In this document: positions 16,725 to 24,540 of the stretch, piece by piece
How the letters are laid out: the number at the start of each line of letters is the position of its first letter
Numbering within the stretch: the stretch's first letter is position 1
Assembly: GCA_042408595.1 (NCBI GenBank)
Contig: JBHOQX010000030.1
Location: forward strand, 1 to 62,135
Length of the DNA stretch: 62,135 bases
Reading direction: 5' to 3'
DNA from: JBHOQX01 sp042408595
GTDB taxonomy: Bacteria > Chloroflexota > Chloroflexia > Chloroflexales > Roseiflexaceae
Program-made: the position numbers and the translations under genes
The notes under the pieces: generated by a model
The model's database searches: none
Told to the model about the DNA's origin: nothing
Seen by the model: only the letters and a program-made list of their open reading frames with translations

Positions 16725-17804
16725 ATGAACATTCGATTAACGGCTGACCACCGTGCGCTACGCGAGACGCTCGACCGGCTGCTGGCCGAGCGCTGCCCGC
16801 TGTTGCGGGTACGGGCGCTGGAGGCCGGCGCCGGGCACGACCCGACCGTGTGGGCGGAATTGGCCCGTGTTGGCGCGCTCGGGCTACTGGTGCCGGAAGC
16901 GCGGGGCGGATCTGGCGGCACATTCCTGGAGGCGGCGCTCTGCTGCGAAGCCTTTGGCGCCGCGCTCTACCCGTCGCCGTTCATCTGGTCGTGCGTCGTC
17001 GCCCCGTTTCTGCTCGTACAACCCGGCGCGGAGCAGGCGGCCGCCGCCTGGCTGCCGCGGGTGGCGACCGGCGAGGCGATCATCACCCTGGCCGACGACC
17101 GCGCGCATGTATTCGATGCTGCCCGCCCGACGTTGCAGCCGGAGCGCGGTGGCTGGCGGCTGTCCGGCACGGCGCAGTTTGTCGAGTACGCGCCGCTCGC
17201 CGACGCGCTGCTGGCCGCAGCGGAGGGGCCGGAGGGACCGGCGCTGCTGCTGATCGCGCCAACCCCCGCGGCGCTAACGATGGAGCGGCGACATGAGATC
17301 AGCGGCGGGCAGTACTATCGCGTAGTGTTTGATGCGGCTGCCCCTGCCGGCCAGGTGCTCCCGGTCCCCTGGACGTCGCTGGAGTCGGCCTACGACCGAG
17401 CGCGGATCGCCCTGGCGGCGCGCATGGTCGGCGCAGCGCAGCGGGTGTTCGATCTCACCCTCGGCTACCTGCGCGAGCGCAGCCAGTTCGGCCAGCCGTT
17501 GATCACCTTTCAGGCGCTCAACTTCCGGCTTGCCGCGCTGCTGACCAAGATCGATGCCGCACGGCTGCTGGCCTACGAGGCGGCCTGGCGGATCGACGCC
17601 GGCCAGCCGCTGGCGCACACGGCGCTGCTGGCGAAGGCGCGCGCCGCCGAGGTCTACCGGGAGATGGCTGCCGAGGCGATCCAACTCCACGGCGGCTTCG
17701 GTTTCACGGAAGAGGCCAACCCGCAGCTCTTCTACCGTCGAGCCGCCGTCGAGGCGTTCCTGCTCGGAACGCCAGCCGCGCTGCGCGAGCGCGCTGCGGC
17801 GTGA
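16725..17804 (+). CDS. Acyl-CoA dehydrogenase-like protein lacking the catalytic motif
   Basis: 359 residues with the dehydrogenase fold: N-terminal helices, middle beta domain and the conserved C-terminal YLRERSQFGQPLITFQALNFRLAAL and AIQLHGGFGFTEEANPQLFYRRA blocks. Where active enzymes have I-Y-E/G-G-T it reads EAFLLGTPA, and the middle-domain FAD motifs are weak. In actinobacteria such degenerate subunits form alpha2-beta2 dehydrogenases with an active partner; the enzyme at 13539 is the obvious candidate. GGCGGAG is next to the ATG. A role in side-chain or branched acyl oxidation is inference. Confidence 0.82.
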   Translation: MNIRLTADHRALRETLDRLLAERCPLLRVRALEAGAGHDPTVWAELARVGALGLLVPEARGGSGGTFLEAALCCEAFGAALYPSPFIWSCVVAPFLLVQPGAEQAAAAWLPRVATGEAIITLADDRAHVFDAARPTLQPERGGWRLSGTAQFVEYAPLADALLAAAEGPEGPALLLIAPTPAALTMERRHEISGGQYYRVVFDAAAPAGQVLPVPWTSLESAYDRARIALAARMVGAAQRVFDLTLGYLRERSQFGQPLITFQALNFRLAALLTKIDAARLLAYEAAWRIDAGQPLAHTALLAKARAAEVYREMAAEAIQLHGGFGFTEEANPQLFYRRAAVEAFLLGTPAALRERAAA

Positions 17805-17835
17805 TCGGTCGCGGGGTTCTTGAGGGCCCGCGTGG

Positions 17836-17872
17836 GCGAGGTTTGGCGGGGCGAAGACCCGCCAAACCTCGC
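17836..17872. terminator. 15-bp perfect hairpin between convergent genes
   Basis: The arm GCGAGGTTTGGCGGG at 17836-17850, a 7-nt loop and the exact complement at 17858-17872. It is 31 bp after the plus-strand stop and about 95 bp past the minus-strand stop, so it could serve both. There is no T-run. Confidence 0.6.
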
Positions 17873-17924
17873 CGCTGCGTCCGCCCTGCCAGGTAAGAGC
17901 CGCTATAACCACAACACCGCAACG

Positions 17925-17948
17925 CCCCGTGTCGCCGTTGACACGGGG
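17925..17948. terminator. 9-bp hairpin, probable terminator of minus-strand operon
   Basis: CCCCGTGTC, loop GCCGTT, GACACGGGG, 20 bp beyond the stop of the minus-strand operon at 17968. No U-tract follows. Confidence 0.5.
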
Positions 17949-17967
17949 GTTCGCGGTTCCTGGAAAG

Positions 17968-18708
17968 CTACGGCCGGCCGGATGGCTCGCCGTGGGGCGC
18001 GGGCGGCACGAAATCGTAGTTCGGGTTGCGGCCGACCTCGCGCTGCGTACTGGTGGTCTCGCCGCCCTGCGGAAGCCCGAGCGATCGATTGCTCTCGAAG
18101 GTCTGTGGCGGCGACGACGGCGCAGCAGAGGAAGGCTTCGGTGCGTGGTACGACGCCGAGGACGGCTCCAGCGGAGCTTCACGGTAGAAGCTCTGCGCCG
18201 GTGGCCGGCTCGACCCGCTCCGTAACCGTTCCATCTCCTGGTGCAGCGCCGGTATATTCTGGCGCACCACGTCGCGCACCAGGCCGATGACCGAAGCGAC
18301 AGCGGCGCCCTTCAGCATTTCGAGCTCGTCGTCGAACTGCTCTTTGATGTGATCGAGCAGGCCCGGCGCCGCCGCGCGCTGAGTGGACAGCATATGGCTG
18401 CTCGATCGCCGCTCTGCCGGCTGCTCCTCGTAATAGCGGTGCGCGAGACCTGGCCGCCGCTCTGAGGGGCGCTCGTCATCATCGTCGCCGCCCAGGCTGC
18501 CAAACGCGTACCCGGCGAGGAACGTAACGCCGAGGGCCATCCAGGGGTGCTGGCCGACCTGGTAGCGCACATCGACCGTGCGCTTCACTGCCGTTGTCGT
18601 ATCCTCGATCGTCCCGCGAATCGTCTCTTCGATCTGATGTAGCTTGTCGCTCATCGATCCGCGGATCTCCTCTATGTCTTGTCGGATTGGTTCGGTTCCG
18701 CTATCCAT
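17968..18708 (-). CDS. Single-pass membrane protein, DUF3618/DUF883-like
   Basis: 246 residues. The N-terminus IRQDIEEIRGSMSDKLHQIE is the DUF3618-type amphipathic helix (R-x2-I-E-x-TR/G-x-M-S). A hydrophobic segment at about 57-75 contains WMALGVTFLAGYAFG. The rest is charged and Pro/Ser-rich with one helical segment (about 115-150). Start 18708 has AAAGGAT before it and overlaps the upstream gene's 3' end by 37 bp; a start at 18744 would lie deeper in that gene. It is the last of three co-directional genes that match the YqjD-YqjE-type cell-envelope set. Function unknown; ribosome tethering is known for E. coli YqjD. Confidence 0.72.
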   Translation of the reverse strand: MDSGTEPIRQDIEEIRGSMSDKLHQIEETIRGTIEDTTTAVKRTVDVRYQVGQHPWMALGVTFLAGYAFGSLGGDDDDERPSERRPGLAHRYYEEQPAERRSSSHMLSTQRAAAPGLLDHIKEQFDDELEMLKGAAVASVIGLVRDVVRQNIPALHQEMERLRSGSSRPPAQSFYREAPLEPSSASYHAPKPSSAAPSSPPQTFESNRSLGLPQGGETTSTQREVGRNPNYDFVPPAPHGEPSGRP

Positions 18709-19145
18709 GCGATATCCTTTCGTACGCTCTCGATTGTTTCCCATGGCACAGGGTCGATCTGCTGCATACGCTTAATTCCAGTGCGCAATGCCACCCCACC
18801 GATCACGGCAAAGACCACGCCGACGATCAAGAACGACAACCAGAATGGCAGGCCAAGGGCCTCATGCAGCACGTAGACCAGCACGAAGGAAAGCAGGATG
18901 CTGGCAAGTGTGGCCGCTCCGACGCCGACGCCGATCGCCACGGCGCCTTGGCGCGCCTTGCCGAGTTGCGTGTTGATCTCGGCCCTGGCGAGATCGATCT
19001 CGCGCCGCACCAGAAGCTGCGCATCGGTGATAAGGCCGCCCACCAGCTCAGCAAGGCGGGGCTGCTCCAGGTCAGCGTGGGCCTTGGCCGCGCCAGCGCG
19101 CTCGTCCGCCGCTGATGGGCCAGTGGGCGCCGGTACGCTTGCCAT
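18672..19145 (-). CDS. Phage-holin-superfamily III / YqjE-like membrane protein
   Basis: 157 residues with two adjacent membrane helices (about 68-90 and 98-122) and the conserved preceding block LVRREIDLARAEINTQLGKA, typical of Pfam Phage_holin_3_6 (actinobacterial holin X / YqjE). Despite the family name these chromosomal copies are not linked to phages. It starts 3 bp after the stop of the upstream gene and its 3' end overlaps the downstream start, so the three genes form one transcript. The exact role is unknown. Confidence 0.82.
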   Translation of the reverse strand: MASVPAPTGPSAADERAGAAKAHADLEQPRLAELVGGLITDAQLLVRREIDLARAEINTQLGKARQGAVAIGVGVGAATLASILLSFVLVYVLHEALGLPFWLSFLIVGVVFAVIGGVALRTGIKRMQQIDPVPWETIESVRKDIAWIAEPNQSDKT

Positions 19146-19148
19146 AGG

Positions 19149-19634
19149 TTACCTCCGGAACGCCCGCGCGAGCAAGAAGCCGGCGCCAAATCCGATCAAG
19201 AGCGCCTCGATCGGATGGTCGCGGATCATACGCTCCAGGTCGCTGCGCACCTGCTGCAGATCCGCCTGCTGCAGATAGCGCCCGCTTTTCTCCAGCGCAT
19301 CTGCCGCCGTTGTCGCCACATCGCCAAGCGCCCCTTCCGGCGCCTTCTCGCGCACGGTGCTCGCCAGGCGCTCGACGTGCTCCCCGGTGGCCGTCATGGC
19401 CGAGTCGACCTTCTCGGCTGCGGTATCGAGCACCTCGCCCGCCTTCTGCTTCGCGGTATCGACAAGCTCGCTGGCGTTCGCGTTGCGTAAAGTGTCCGCC
19501 GCTTCACGGGCTGCATCGCTCAGCCGATCGCTGGTGTGTTCGATACTCTGCGCGGCGCGATCGGCGGCGTTCGCCGCCTGATCCTGGGCACGCTCCGTCG
19601 CGTTGGTGAGCGTGTTTTGGTTCTTCGGGTCCAC
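19149..19634 (-). CDS. YqjD/ElaB (DUF883)-like protein with LEA-type helix
   Basis: 161 residues starting at a GTG with GGAG 7 bp upstream. The first 110 residues are Ala/Asp/Thr-rich, long amphipathic helix of the late-embryogenesis-abundant type (repeated AxExAxDxxxxA patterns such as AKQKAGEVLDTAAEKVDSA). The C-terminus, MIRDHPIEALLIGFGAGFLL followed by ARAFRR, is the DUF883 membrane anchor. Homologues sit on the inner membrane and bind resting ribosomes or stabilise the envelope under stress. First gene of the three-gene set. In-frame sequence further upstream is not coding. Confidence 0.78.
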   Translation of the reverse strand: MDPKNQNTLTNATERAQDQAANAADRAAQSIEHTSDRLSDAAREAADTLRNANASELVDTAKQKAGEVLDTAAEKVDSAMTATGEHVERLASTVREKAPEGALGDVATTAADALEKSGRYLQQADLQQVRSDLERMIRDHPIEALLIGFGAGFLLARAFRR

Positions 19635-19867
19635 GGGCGATCTCCTTTCATGCTCCCTGATAGCCGAATAGTTGGATGCTCCCTGTTGAGCAAGCGGCGT
19701 GCCATGATAGGCGGCGCCGGATGGCCCGCCGGGTCCGCAAAAAAGGCTGCGAACCCTGTTCGCAGCCCTGGGGTAGTGGTACAGAGCGCGGCGCTCCGTT
19801 GAACCGCGCGGAGAACAGGAGCGCGGGGGCGGCCCTGAGGCCGGCCTCCACGCCGTTCGTCCCCGGC

Positions 19868-20287
19868 CTAGCCGCGGCGCCGCGACACGCCGAGCGCCAG
19901 GCCACCGCCCAGCAGCAGAATGAGCGCGATGCCCAGGAACAGCCAGGGCGCGGTCGCGTCGCCGCCGGTGCGCGGCAGCGTGCCGGGCGTGGCCGTCGCA
20001 CCCGTCGCGGTCGCGGCCGTGGTGGCAGCGGCCGTCGCCGCCGTCGTTGCAGCCGCGGTTGCGGCGGTGGTCGCGGTCGCGGCGGCGGTCGCGGCGGTGG
20101 TCGCGGTCGCGGCCGTCGTGGCGGCGGTGGTGGCAGCGGCTGTGGCGGTCCCGGTACCGGTGACCGTGGCGGTTTCTGTGCCCTGCAGCGGTGCGGCCGT
20201 CGCCGGAACTGCCGCCGTCGGCGCGATCATGAACGCCAGCGTCAGTACCGCGGTGACCGCGATGACGATACATGCTGCTTTCCGCAT
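19868..20287 (-). CDS. LPXTG-anchored surface protein with Thr/Ala repeats
   Basis: 139 residues. A signal peptide (about 1-32, ending near ATAAP) is followed by a 60-residue stretch made almost only of Ala and Thr, then LPRTG, a membrane helix and the positive tail SRRRG. LPXTG, hydrophobic, RRR is the sortase cell-wall sorting signal, which implies a thick or single-membrane envelope and a sortase elsewhere in the genome. The Ala/Thr part could be glycosylated. Strong ribosome site AAGGAGGG. Function unknown; perhaps a surface stalk or mucin-like layer. Confidence 0.75.
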   Translation of the reverse strand: MRKAACIVIAVTAVLTLAFMIAPTAAVPATAAPLQGTETATVTGTGTATAAATTAATTAATATTAATAAATATTAATAAATTAATAAATTAATATGATATPGTLPRTGGDATAPWLFLGIALILLLGGGLALGVSRRRG

Positions 20288-20428
20288 ACGACCCTCCTTT
20301 TGTTTCTCCGGCGGCCCACGTCGGGCCGCCATCCCACACCGGCGGAGCGAGCCAGCATCGATGCGCTGCCTCAACTCCCGCGCCCCATCCGGCAAGATGC
20401 GTGCCGTGCATATGAACATAGCCGCTCA

Positions 20429-20451
20429 GGAAGAGAAGACTTTTCTCTTCC
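20429..20451 (-). terminator. Hairpin downstream of DUF5519 gene
   Basis: GGAAGAGAA, loop GACTT, TTCTCTTCC: a 9-bp perfect stem 117 bp past the minus-strand stop at 20568. The remaining DNA of 20288-20567 holds nothing else recognised. Confidence 0.4.
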
Positions 20452-20567
20452 CCGTCGAGCGGCTGATGCGATTCTTGCTGATGGCGGCGCATCTGGGGCC
20501 AGAGCCGCGAAGGAGGTCAGGGCCAGGGAACGCAGGGCTACGCCCGGCGCATACGCTGGACCAGTCG

Positions 20568-20903
20568 TTAGTCCCCTGGCGCAAGCTGGCGCTTCGTGGC
20601 GGCCAGCCGGTCGTAGTTGAGGCGAAAGAGGTCGAGCACCGCTGGAATATCCTCTTCTCCGCGGATGTAGCAGCTGACCCAGCCGGTCTCAGGGAGAACA
20701 TGGTGCGGCACGGCGCGCCCGGCGGCGACCAACTCCTTGCGCATCGCGACGGGAAACGGCAGGTCGGCGAGGGAGCTGCCGTGCAGATGGCCGATCTCGT
20801 GGTTATTGAACAGGAACTCGACGCCGCCGAAGCGATGCGGCCGGGCGGTCACGCCCGGCCAGCTCAGCAGCGCCGCCTCAATAGCGGCTGCAACTGTGGT
20901 CAT
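20568..20903 (-). CDS. DUF5519 (luciferase-like domain) protein
   Basis: 111 residues, a small soluble protein. The blocks SWPGVTARPHRFGGVEF, GHLHGSSLADLPFP and HHVLPETGWVSCYIRGEEDIP match the small DUF5519 family. The biochemical role is unknown. It starts 17 bp after the stop of the small membrane protein gene and is probably its operon partner under the MerR-type operator at 21197. AGAGG precedes the ATG. Confidence 0.75.
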   Translation of the reverse strand: MTTVAAAIEAALLSWPGVTARPHRFGGVEFLFNNHEIGHLHGSSLADLPFPVAMRKELVAAGRAVPHHVLPETGWVSCYIRGEEDIPAVLDLFRLNYDRLAATKRQLAPGD

Positions 20904-20920
20904 CGCCTACCTCTGTACGC

Positions 20921-21169
20921 TTAGTCGTCGAACCGCTCCGGCTCCAGCCGCAGCTCGATCAGGGTCACCACCACCAGCCCGACCAGGGCCGCCAGGCTGG
21001 TACGAATACCAAGGCCGAGCAGGTCGGCCCCCGCGGTAGCCCGCCAGTAGATGAGGGCGAAGCCGGCGACCGCCAGCGCCCAGACCAGCCACAATGTCAG
21101 CCGGAGCCCGCCCACACCCGTGTCCGTGCGCGCCTGTGTTTCCGTCGTCTCGATAACCTTCTGCAGCAT
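20921..21169 (-). CDS. Small two-helix membrane protein
   Basis: 82 residues. Two hydrophobic segments (LTLWLVWALAVAGFALIYW, about 25-43, and a second about 55-72) are joined by a short Gly-rich turn. No family recognised. GGAGG lies 6 bp before the ATG. It is directly downstream of the palindrome at 21197-21212 and upstream of the DUF5519 gene, so it is probably the first gene controlled by the adjacent MerR regulator. Confidence 0.65.
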   Translation of the reverse strand: MLQKVIETTETQARTDTGVGGLRLTLWLVWALAVAGFALIYWRATAGADLLGLGIRTSLAALVGLVVVTLIELRLEPERFDD

Positions 21170-21196
21170 AGGAGCCTCCAGCGCAAGACACTGACA

Positions 21197-21212
21197 TTGA
21201 CGTTAACGTAAG
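21197..21212. promoter_or_regulatory. MerR-type operator, copy 1
   Basis: TTGACGTTAACGTAAG with perfect core ACGTTAACGT (21200-21209), 28 bp upstream of the small membrane protein gene. It matches the second site at 21636. Confidence 0.7.
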
Positions 21213-21228
21213 ACCTTGGGCAACAAAA

Positions 21229-21621
21229 TTATCCGGCCGACTGCGCTGCGGCGATGACCTGCTCGATGCGCGCAATATTGGCGCGCAGCTCCGCGCGGAA
21301 CGCTTCGAGGGCGGCGATGCGCTCCTCGGTATCGGCCAGGTGTGCCTGCAGAATCTCCAGCACGCGTCGCTTGCCGCGCAGCCCGGTCGGGTCGTCGCAG
21401 TAGAGCGGGAGCACCTCGCCGATCTCCTCAAGACTAAGGCCGAGCTGCTTCAGCGCGTCGATCTTCTTCAGCCGGGCCAGCTCGGCGTCCGAGTAGTAGC
21501 GGAAGCCGTGGCCTTCACGCTCGCACGGGCCGAGCAACCCGAGCGCCTCGTAATACCGGATCGTTCGTGGCGTGACCCCGGCCAGCTCGGCGAACTCGCC
21601 GATCCGCATCTTGTCATGCAT
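21229..21621 (-). CDS. MerR-family transcriptional regulator (LiuR/CueR-like)
   Basis: 130 residues. The winged helix-turn-helix MRIGEFAELAGVTPRTIRYY (about 5-24) is followed by RYYSDAELARLKKIDALKQL and the long dimerisation coiled coil (about 75-125). LSLEEIGEVLPLYCDD is the MerR linker. The only Cys lies in that linker; there is no Cys pair for metal binding. The start at 21621 is chosen because the promoter's start point (about 21649) excludes the longer form; 21609 is possible. Identical palindromes lie at its own promoter and before the next gene, indicating autoregulation and control of the two small genes. Confidence 0.87.
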   Translation of the reverse strand: MHDKMRIGEFAELAGVTPRTIRYYEALGLLGPCEREGHGFRYYSDAELARLKKIDALKQLGLSLEEIGEVLPLYCDDPTGLRGKRRVLEILQAHLADTEERIAALEAFRAELRANIARIEQVIAAAQSAG

Positions 21622-21635
21622 GGCTTGATGAGACC

Positions 21636-21684
21636 TTAACGTTAACGTCAAAGTGAGTATACGCTATTGCGCCAGATGTGTCAA
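21636..21684 (-). promoter_or_regulatory. merR promoter with operator copy 2
   Basis: On the minus strand, TTGACA (21684-21679), 17 bp and TATACT (21661-21656) form a near-consensus promoter. TTGACGTTAACGTTAA (21651-21636) follows at once and covers the start point, the place for autorepression. Confidence 0.75.
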
Positions 21685-21728
21685 TAGGTCGCACGACGGA
21701 TGCAGGCGGGACGATCGGTCATCGGCGC

Positions 21729-22979
21729 TCATGCCGGCGGGGCGCGGCGCTTCGCGACCCGCGCGGTGGTCGTTCGCTTCCGCGCCGGCGGCACGACCTG
21801 CAGTGAATGCCAGACCTCGCGCGGCGTCCCGCCCCGCAGCCGCCGGTGGATGTAGAGGAACCAATCGCGCGCCAGTGCGGAGACCGGCGCGGCGAGGATC
21901 GCGCCGAGCAGCCCGAACACCGAGCCGAACATGATCAGCAGCACGGTCAGGATCGCCGGGTGGATATTCACGGCGTCCCCGGTGATCTTCGGCACCAGCA
22001 GGCTATTTTCGAGTTGCTGGACGATAAGGTATACCGCCACGACCGCCACCGTCGTCCATAGCGGGTCGGGCGAAAAGAGCGCCAGCAGCACGCCGGGAAT
22101 GGCGCCGAGGATGGGGCCGATGTACGGGATCAACTCCGTGATCCCCGCGAAGATTGCGAGCAACAGAATGTAGCGTGTCTCGAAGCCAAACAGCCGCAGG
22201 ACGAGCAGCCCGATCGCCACTAGCGCGCCAACCGTCGCCCCTAGGAGGAGCTGGCCGCGCAGGTATCCACTGACCGTCTGGTCGAACAGCCGGACCATAT
22301 TCCAGACATCGTCGCGCCACCGCGGGCTGACCATACGGTTGACCAGCCGGATGCCGTCATACTTGATGCTCCAAAGCATGTACAGCCAGAACGGGATAAC
22401 GACGAAACCGAAGATGAAAAAGATGAACGATACTATCTGTCCGGCAACGCCGGCGAGCCATGCGGCGGTGTTGGTGATGATGCTCTGCAGGTTGGCGTTG
22501 AGTTGAGTCCGTAGCCGCTCCAGCGCCTGGTCCGCGATCCCACGGATGGTGGACGGCACGTTGGTTTCGTACCAAGTGACTAACCGGGCGAAATTCACCC
22601 GCAGATCATCGTACGATGGCAGGTTCGCATAGAGCTGCACGAGCTGCTGGGCGATCACGGGCACGGCGAAGAGGATCAGCCCGATGACCACGCCGAGTAC
22701 GATCAGCACGCCCAGCGCAGCCGCGACGCTCCGCGGCAGGTAGCGGGAGAGCCAGTTGACCAGCGGCAGGAGCAGGTAAAAAATCACCAGGCCGATCAGG
22801 AACCAGGTGAGCGACGACCACGACGCCCGGATCAGCCAGAGGATCGCCCCGATGGCGATCAGGATCAGCGCCCAATCGGCCAGGATGCGCCAGGGCGGCA
22901 TGCGCCAGCCGCGGCGCGGCGGGCCGGGCGGCGGCGCGCTGGTGGCGGGCAGTACATTCATCGGCGGCGCGTCCGACAT
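21729..22979 (-). CDS. AI-2E / PerM family membrane transporter
   Basis: 416 residues with about eight membrane segments in the family's arrangement: two N-terminal pairs, a long soluble section (about 115-170, LVQLYANLPSYDDLRVNF), then the C-terminal bundle with FAGITELIPYIGPILGAIPG and LLGAILAAPVSALARDW. Members export autoinducer-2, indole or sodium, or are uncharacterised permeases; the substrate cannot be assigned. Pro-rich cytoplasmic N-terminus and Lys/Arg-rich C-terminus. ATG 22979 is preferred to a longer form that would run into intergenic DNA. Confidence 0.88.
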   Translation of the reverse strand: MSDAPPMNVLPATSAPPPGPPRRGWRMPPWRILADWALILIAIGAILWLIRASWSSLTWFLIGLVIFYLLLPLVNWLSRYLPRSVAAALGVLIVLGVVIGLILFAVPVIAQQLVQLYANLPSYDDLRVNFARLVTWYETNVPSTIRGIADQALERLRTQLNANLQSIITNTAAWLAGVAGQIVSFIFFIFGFVVIPFWLYMLWSIKYDGIRLVNRMVSPRWRDDVWNMVRLFDQTVSGYLRGQLLLGATVGALVAIGLLVLRLFGFETRYILLLAIFAGITELIPYIGPILGAIPGVLLALFSPDPLWTTVAVVAVYLIVQQLENSLLVPKITGDAVNIHPAILTVLLIMFGSVFGLLGAILAAPVSALARDWFLYIHRRLRGGTPREVWHSLQVVPPARKRTTTARVAKRRAPPA

Positions 22980-23331
22980 CACTTTGTTCCTCTCGTGGCG
23001 ATTGTCGCCACAGTATACCACCGCTGCAGCGCGTCGACAGAGTCGCGGCGTGCGCTAGCGTTGGCTCGATCTCCACAGAAGCCACGTGCAAGATTGAGGC
23101 CAATACGGCGACAGCTGTGGCCCCGAACACCTACGCGCTGCGCACAAGTGGATATGTCTGCTGATCTGCGCCGATCCGGCACAGATTCTGGCACGACCCA
23201 CCGGGGCCGCTTGCGCCGCCGAAGCGCAGAGACAACCGGCTGATACAGTCGTGTAGCGCGGCAATACGAAGGGGCGTTCCAGCGAACGCCCCTCGCGTCA
23301 CGTGTGTCGTTGGCACCGGTATGGCCGGCCG
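22980..23331. other. Intergenic region with one terminator
   Basis: 352 bp between two minus-strand genes. The hairpin at 23270-23293 is the only recognisable structure. No tRNA, promoter consensus or ORF with coding character was found in the rest. Confidence 0.5.
23270..23293 (-). terminator. Hairpin after the aldolase gene
   Basis: AGGGGCGTTC, loop CAGC, GAACGCCCCT, 38 bp beyond the aldolase stop. On the minus strand it is followed by TTCGTATT, a weak U-rich tail. Confidence 0.65.
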
Positions 23332-24363
23332 CTACGCTTCGACGACCTCGATGTTTTCTTTCCCGCCGTAGATCGTCCACCACGGCTTCGCGCCCTTGGC
23401 GAGCACCTCGTTGAGCGCCGTGATGTTCTTCACGCCGCGATCCTCCAGCCAGGCGACCAGCGCGTCGTACCCTTCGCGGGCATAGACCGGAATCCCGTCC
23501 TGCCAGGTCGCCCGGCCACAGAGCACGCCGGAGAAATTCGTGCCGGCTTCGGCGGCCAACTCGAGCGTCTCACGGAAGACCTCGTCGCTCACGCCGGCGC
23601 TGAGGTAGATGAACGGCTTACTGGCGGCGCTGGCGGCAGTGCGGAAATGCTCCATCGCTTCGGCCTTGCTGTAGGCCGCCGTGCCGCCGAAACAGCGCAT
23701 GCCCTCAACGAACTTGACGTTGACCGGCACCTCGACCTTCAACACATCTACGCCGTAGCGCGGCTTGGAGAACTCGGCCATGTACGCTGTGACCGCCGCC
23801 GGCTTGCGCCGCGCGAACTCCAGGCTCTTCTCGTCCAGCTCATCTTCGTAGTACAGCGGTTCGAGGAAAAACGGCACGTCGTTCGCCGCGCACTCTGCGC
23901 CAACCCGCTCGATGAAAGCGTGCTTGATCGTGTTGATCGTCTCGTCATCGTTCGGGTTGTAGTACAAAAGGATCTTGATCGCGTTCGCGCCCGCCTCGAC
24001 CAGGCGGCGGACGCTCCACTCCGGCAGCAGGTCTGGCAGCCGGCCACGCACGGATGCGTCATAACCGGTTTTTTCATAGGCGAGCAGCACGCCGGCGTTG
24101 GGGGCTTTGTGCTGAAGCGCCGGCAGGCCGTACTCCGGGTCCATCAGGATCGCGCTGGCATACTTCGTCAGCACAGCGGTCACAGCAGTCTTGAAGCGGG
24201 TCATATCCTCGGCGGTCGCAGTGCCGTTCTCGCCGCGCGCCTTGGCGATCGCTTTCTTCAGCGAGCCGCGCTGGTCCATCGCCGCAGCGGCGATCACGCC
24301 GTTGGCGTCAGCGCAGGCGCTGATTCCGTCGAACTTGCCCCGCGTCATGCGTACCTTCGCCAT
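23332..24363 (-). CDS. lacD: Class I tagatose-1,6-bisphosphate / fructose-bisphosphate aldolase (LacD type)
   Basis: Cleaves ketose 1,6-bisphosphates to dihydroxyacetone phosphate and glyceraldehyde 3-phosphate through a Schiff base. 343 residues, close to LacD (about 330). Motifs include AAAMDQRGSLKKAI, ILMDPEYGLPAL, VEAGANAIKILLYYNP, the Schiff-base region VDVLKVEVPVNVKFVEG (Lys in DVLKVE) and PFIYLSAGVSDEVF. In this phylum such an enzyme often replaces class II Fba in glycolysis, so tagatose metabolism need not be implied. AAGGAG lies 8 bp before the ATG. Single gene with its own terminator. Confidence 0.9.
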   Translation of the reverse strand: MAKVRMTRGKFDGISACADANGVIAAAAMDQRGSLKKAIAKARGENGTATAEDMTRFKTAVTAVLTKYASAILMDPEYGLPALQHKAPNAGVLLAYEKTGYDASVRGRLPDLLPEWSVRRLVEAGANAIKILLYYNPNDDETINTIKHAFIERVGAECAANDVPFFLEPLYYEDELDEKSLEFARRKPAAVTAYMAEFSKPRYGVDVLKVEVPVNVKFVEGMRCFGGTAAYSKAEAMEHFRTAASAASKPFIYLSAGVSDEVFRETLELAAEAGTNFSGVLCGRATWQDGIPVYAREGYDALVAWLEDRGVKNITALNEVLAKGAKPWWTIYGGKENIEVVEA

Positions 24364-24540
24364 AGCATCGCTCCTTCCGTTCAATTGTGTTTTATCTCGA
24401 TAGCTGCGCGCCGAGCGCGCAGTGGTTCGGCGGCAGTCGTGTGAAACGGGGTGCTCTGGCGGGCGTCGCCCTCCGCGCCTCTTGGTTCCGACGCCCGCTC
24501 GGCGGTGGGGGCGCGTGTCAGATCACCGCTCACCCGCCCA

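Noticed and set aside
19676..20924. Plus-strand frames of about 310-330 codons rich in Gly/Arg or Val/Ala over the LPXTG gene
   Set aside because: They are the reverse of the Ala/Thr repeat codons; no ribosome site, no conserved segment.
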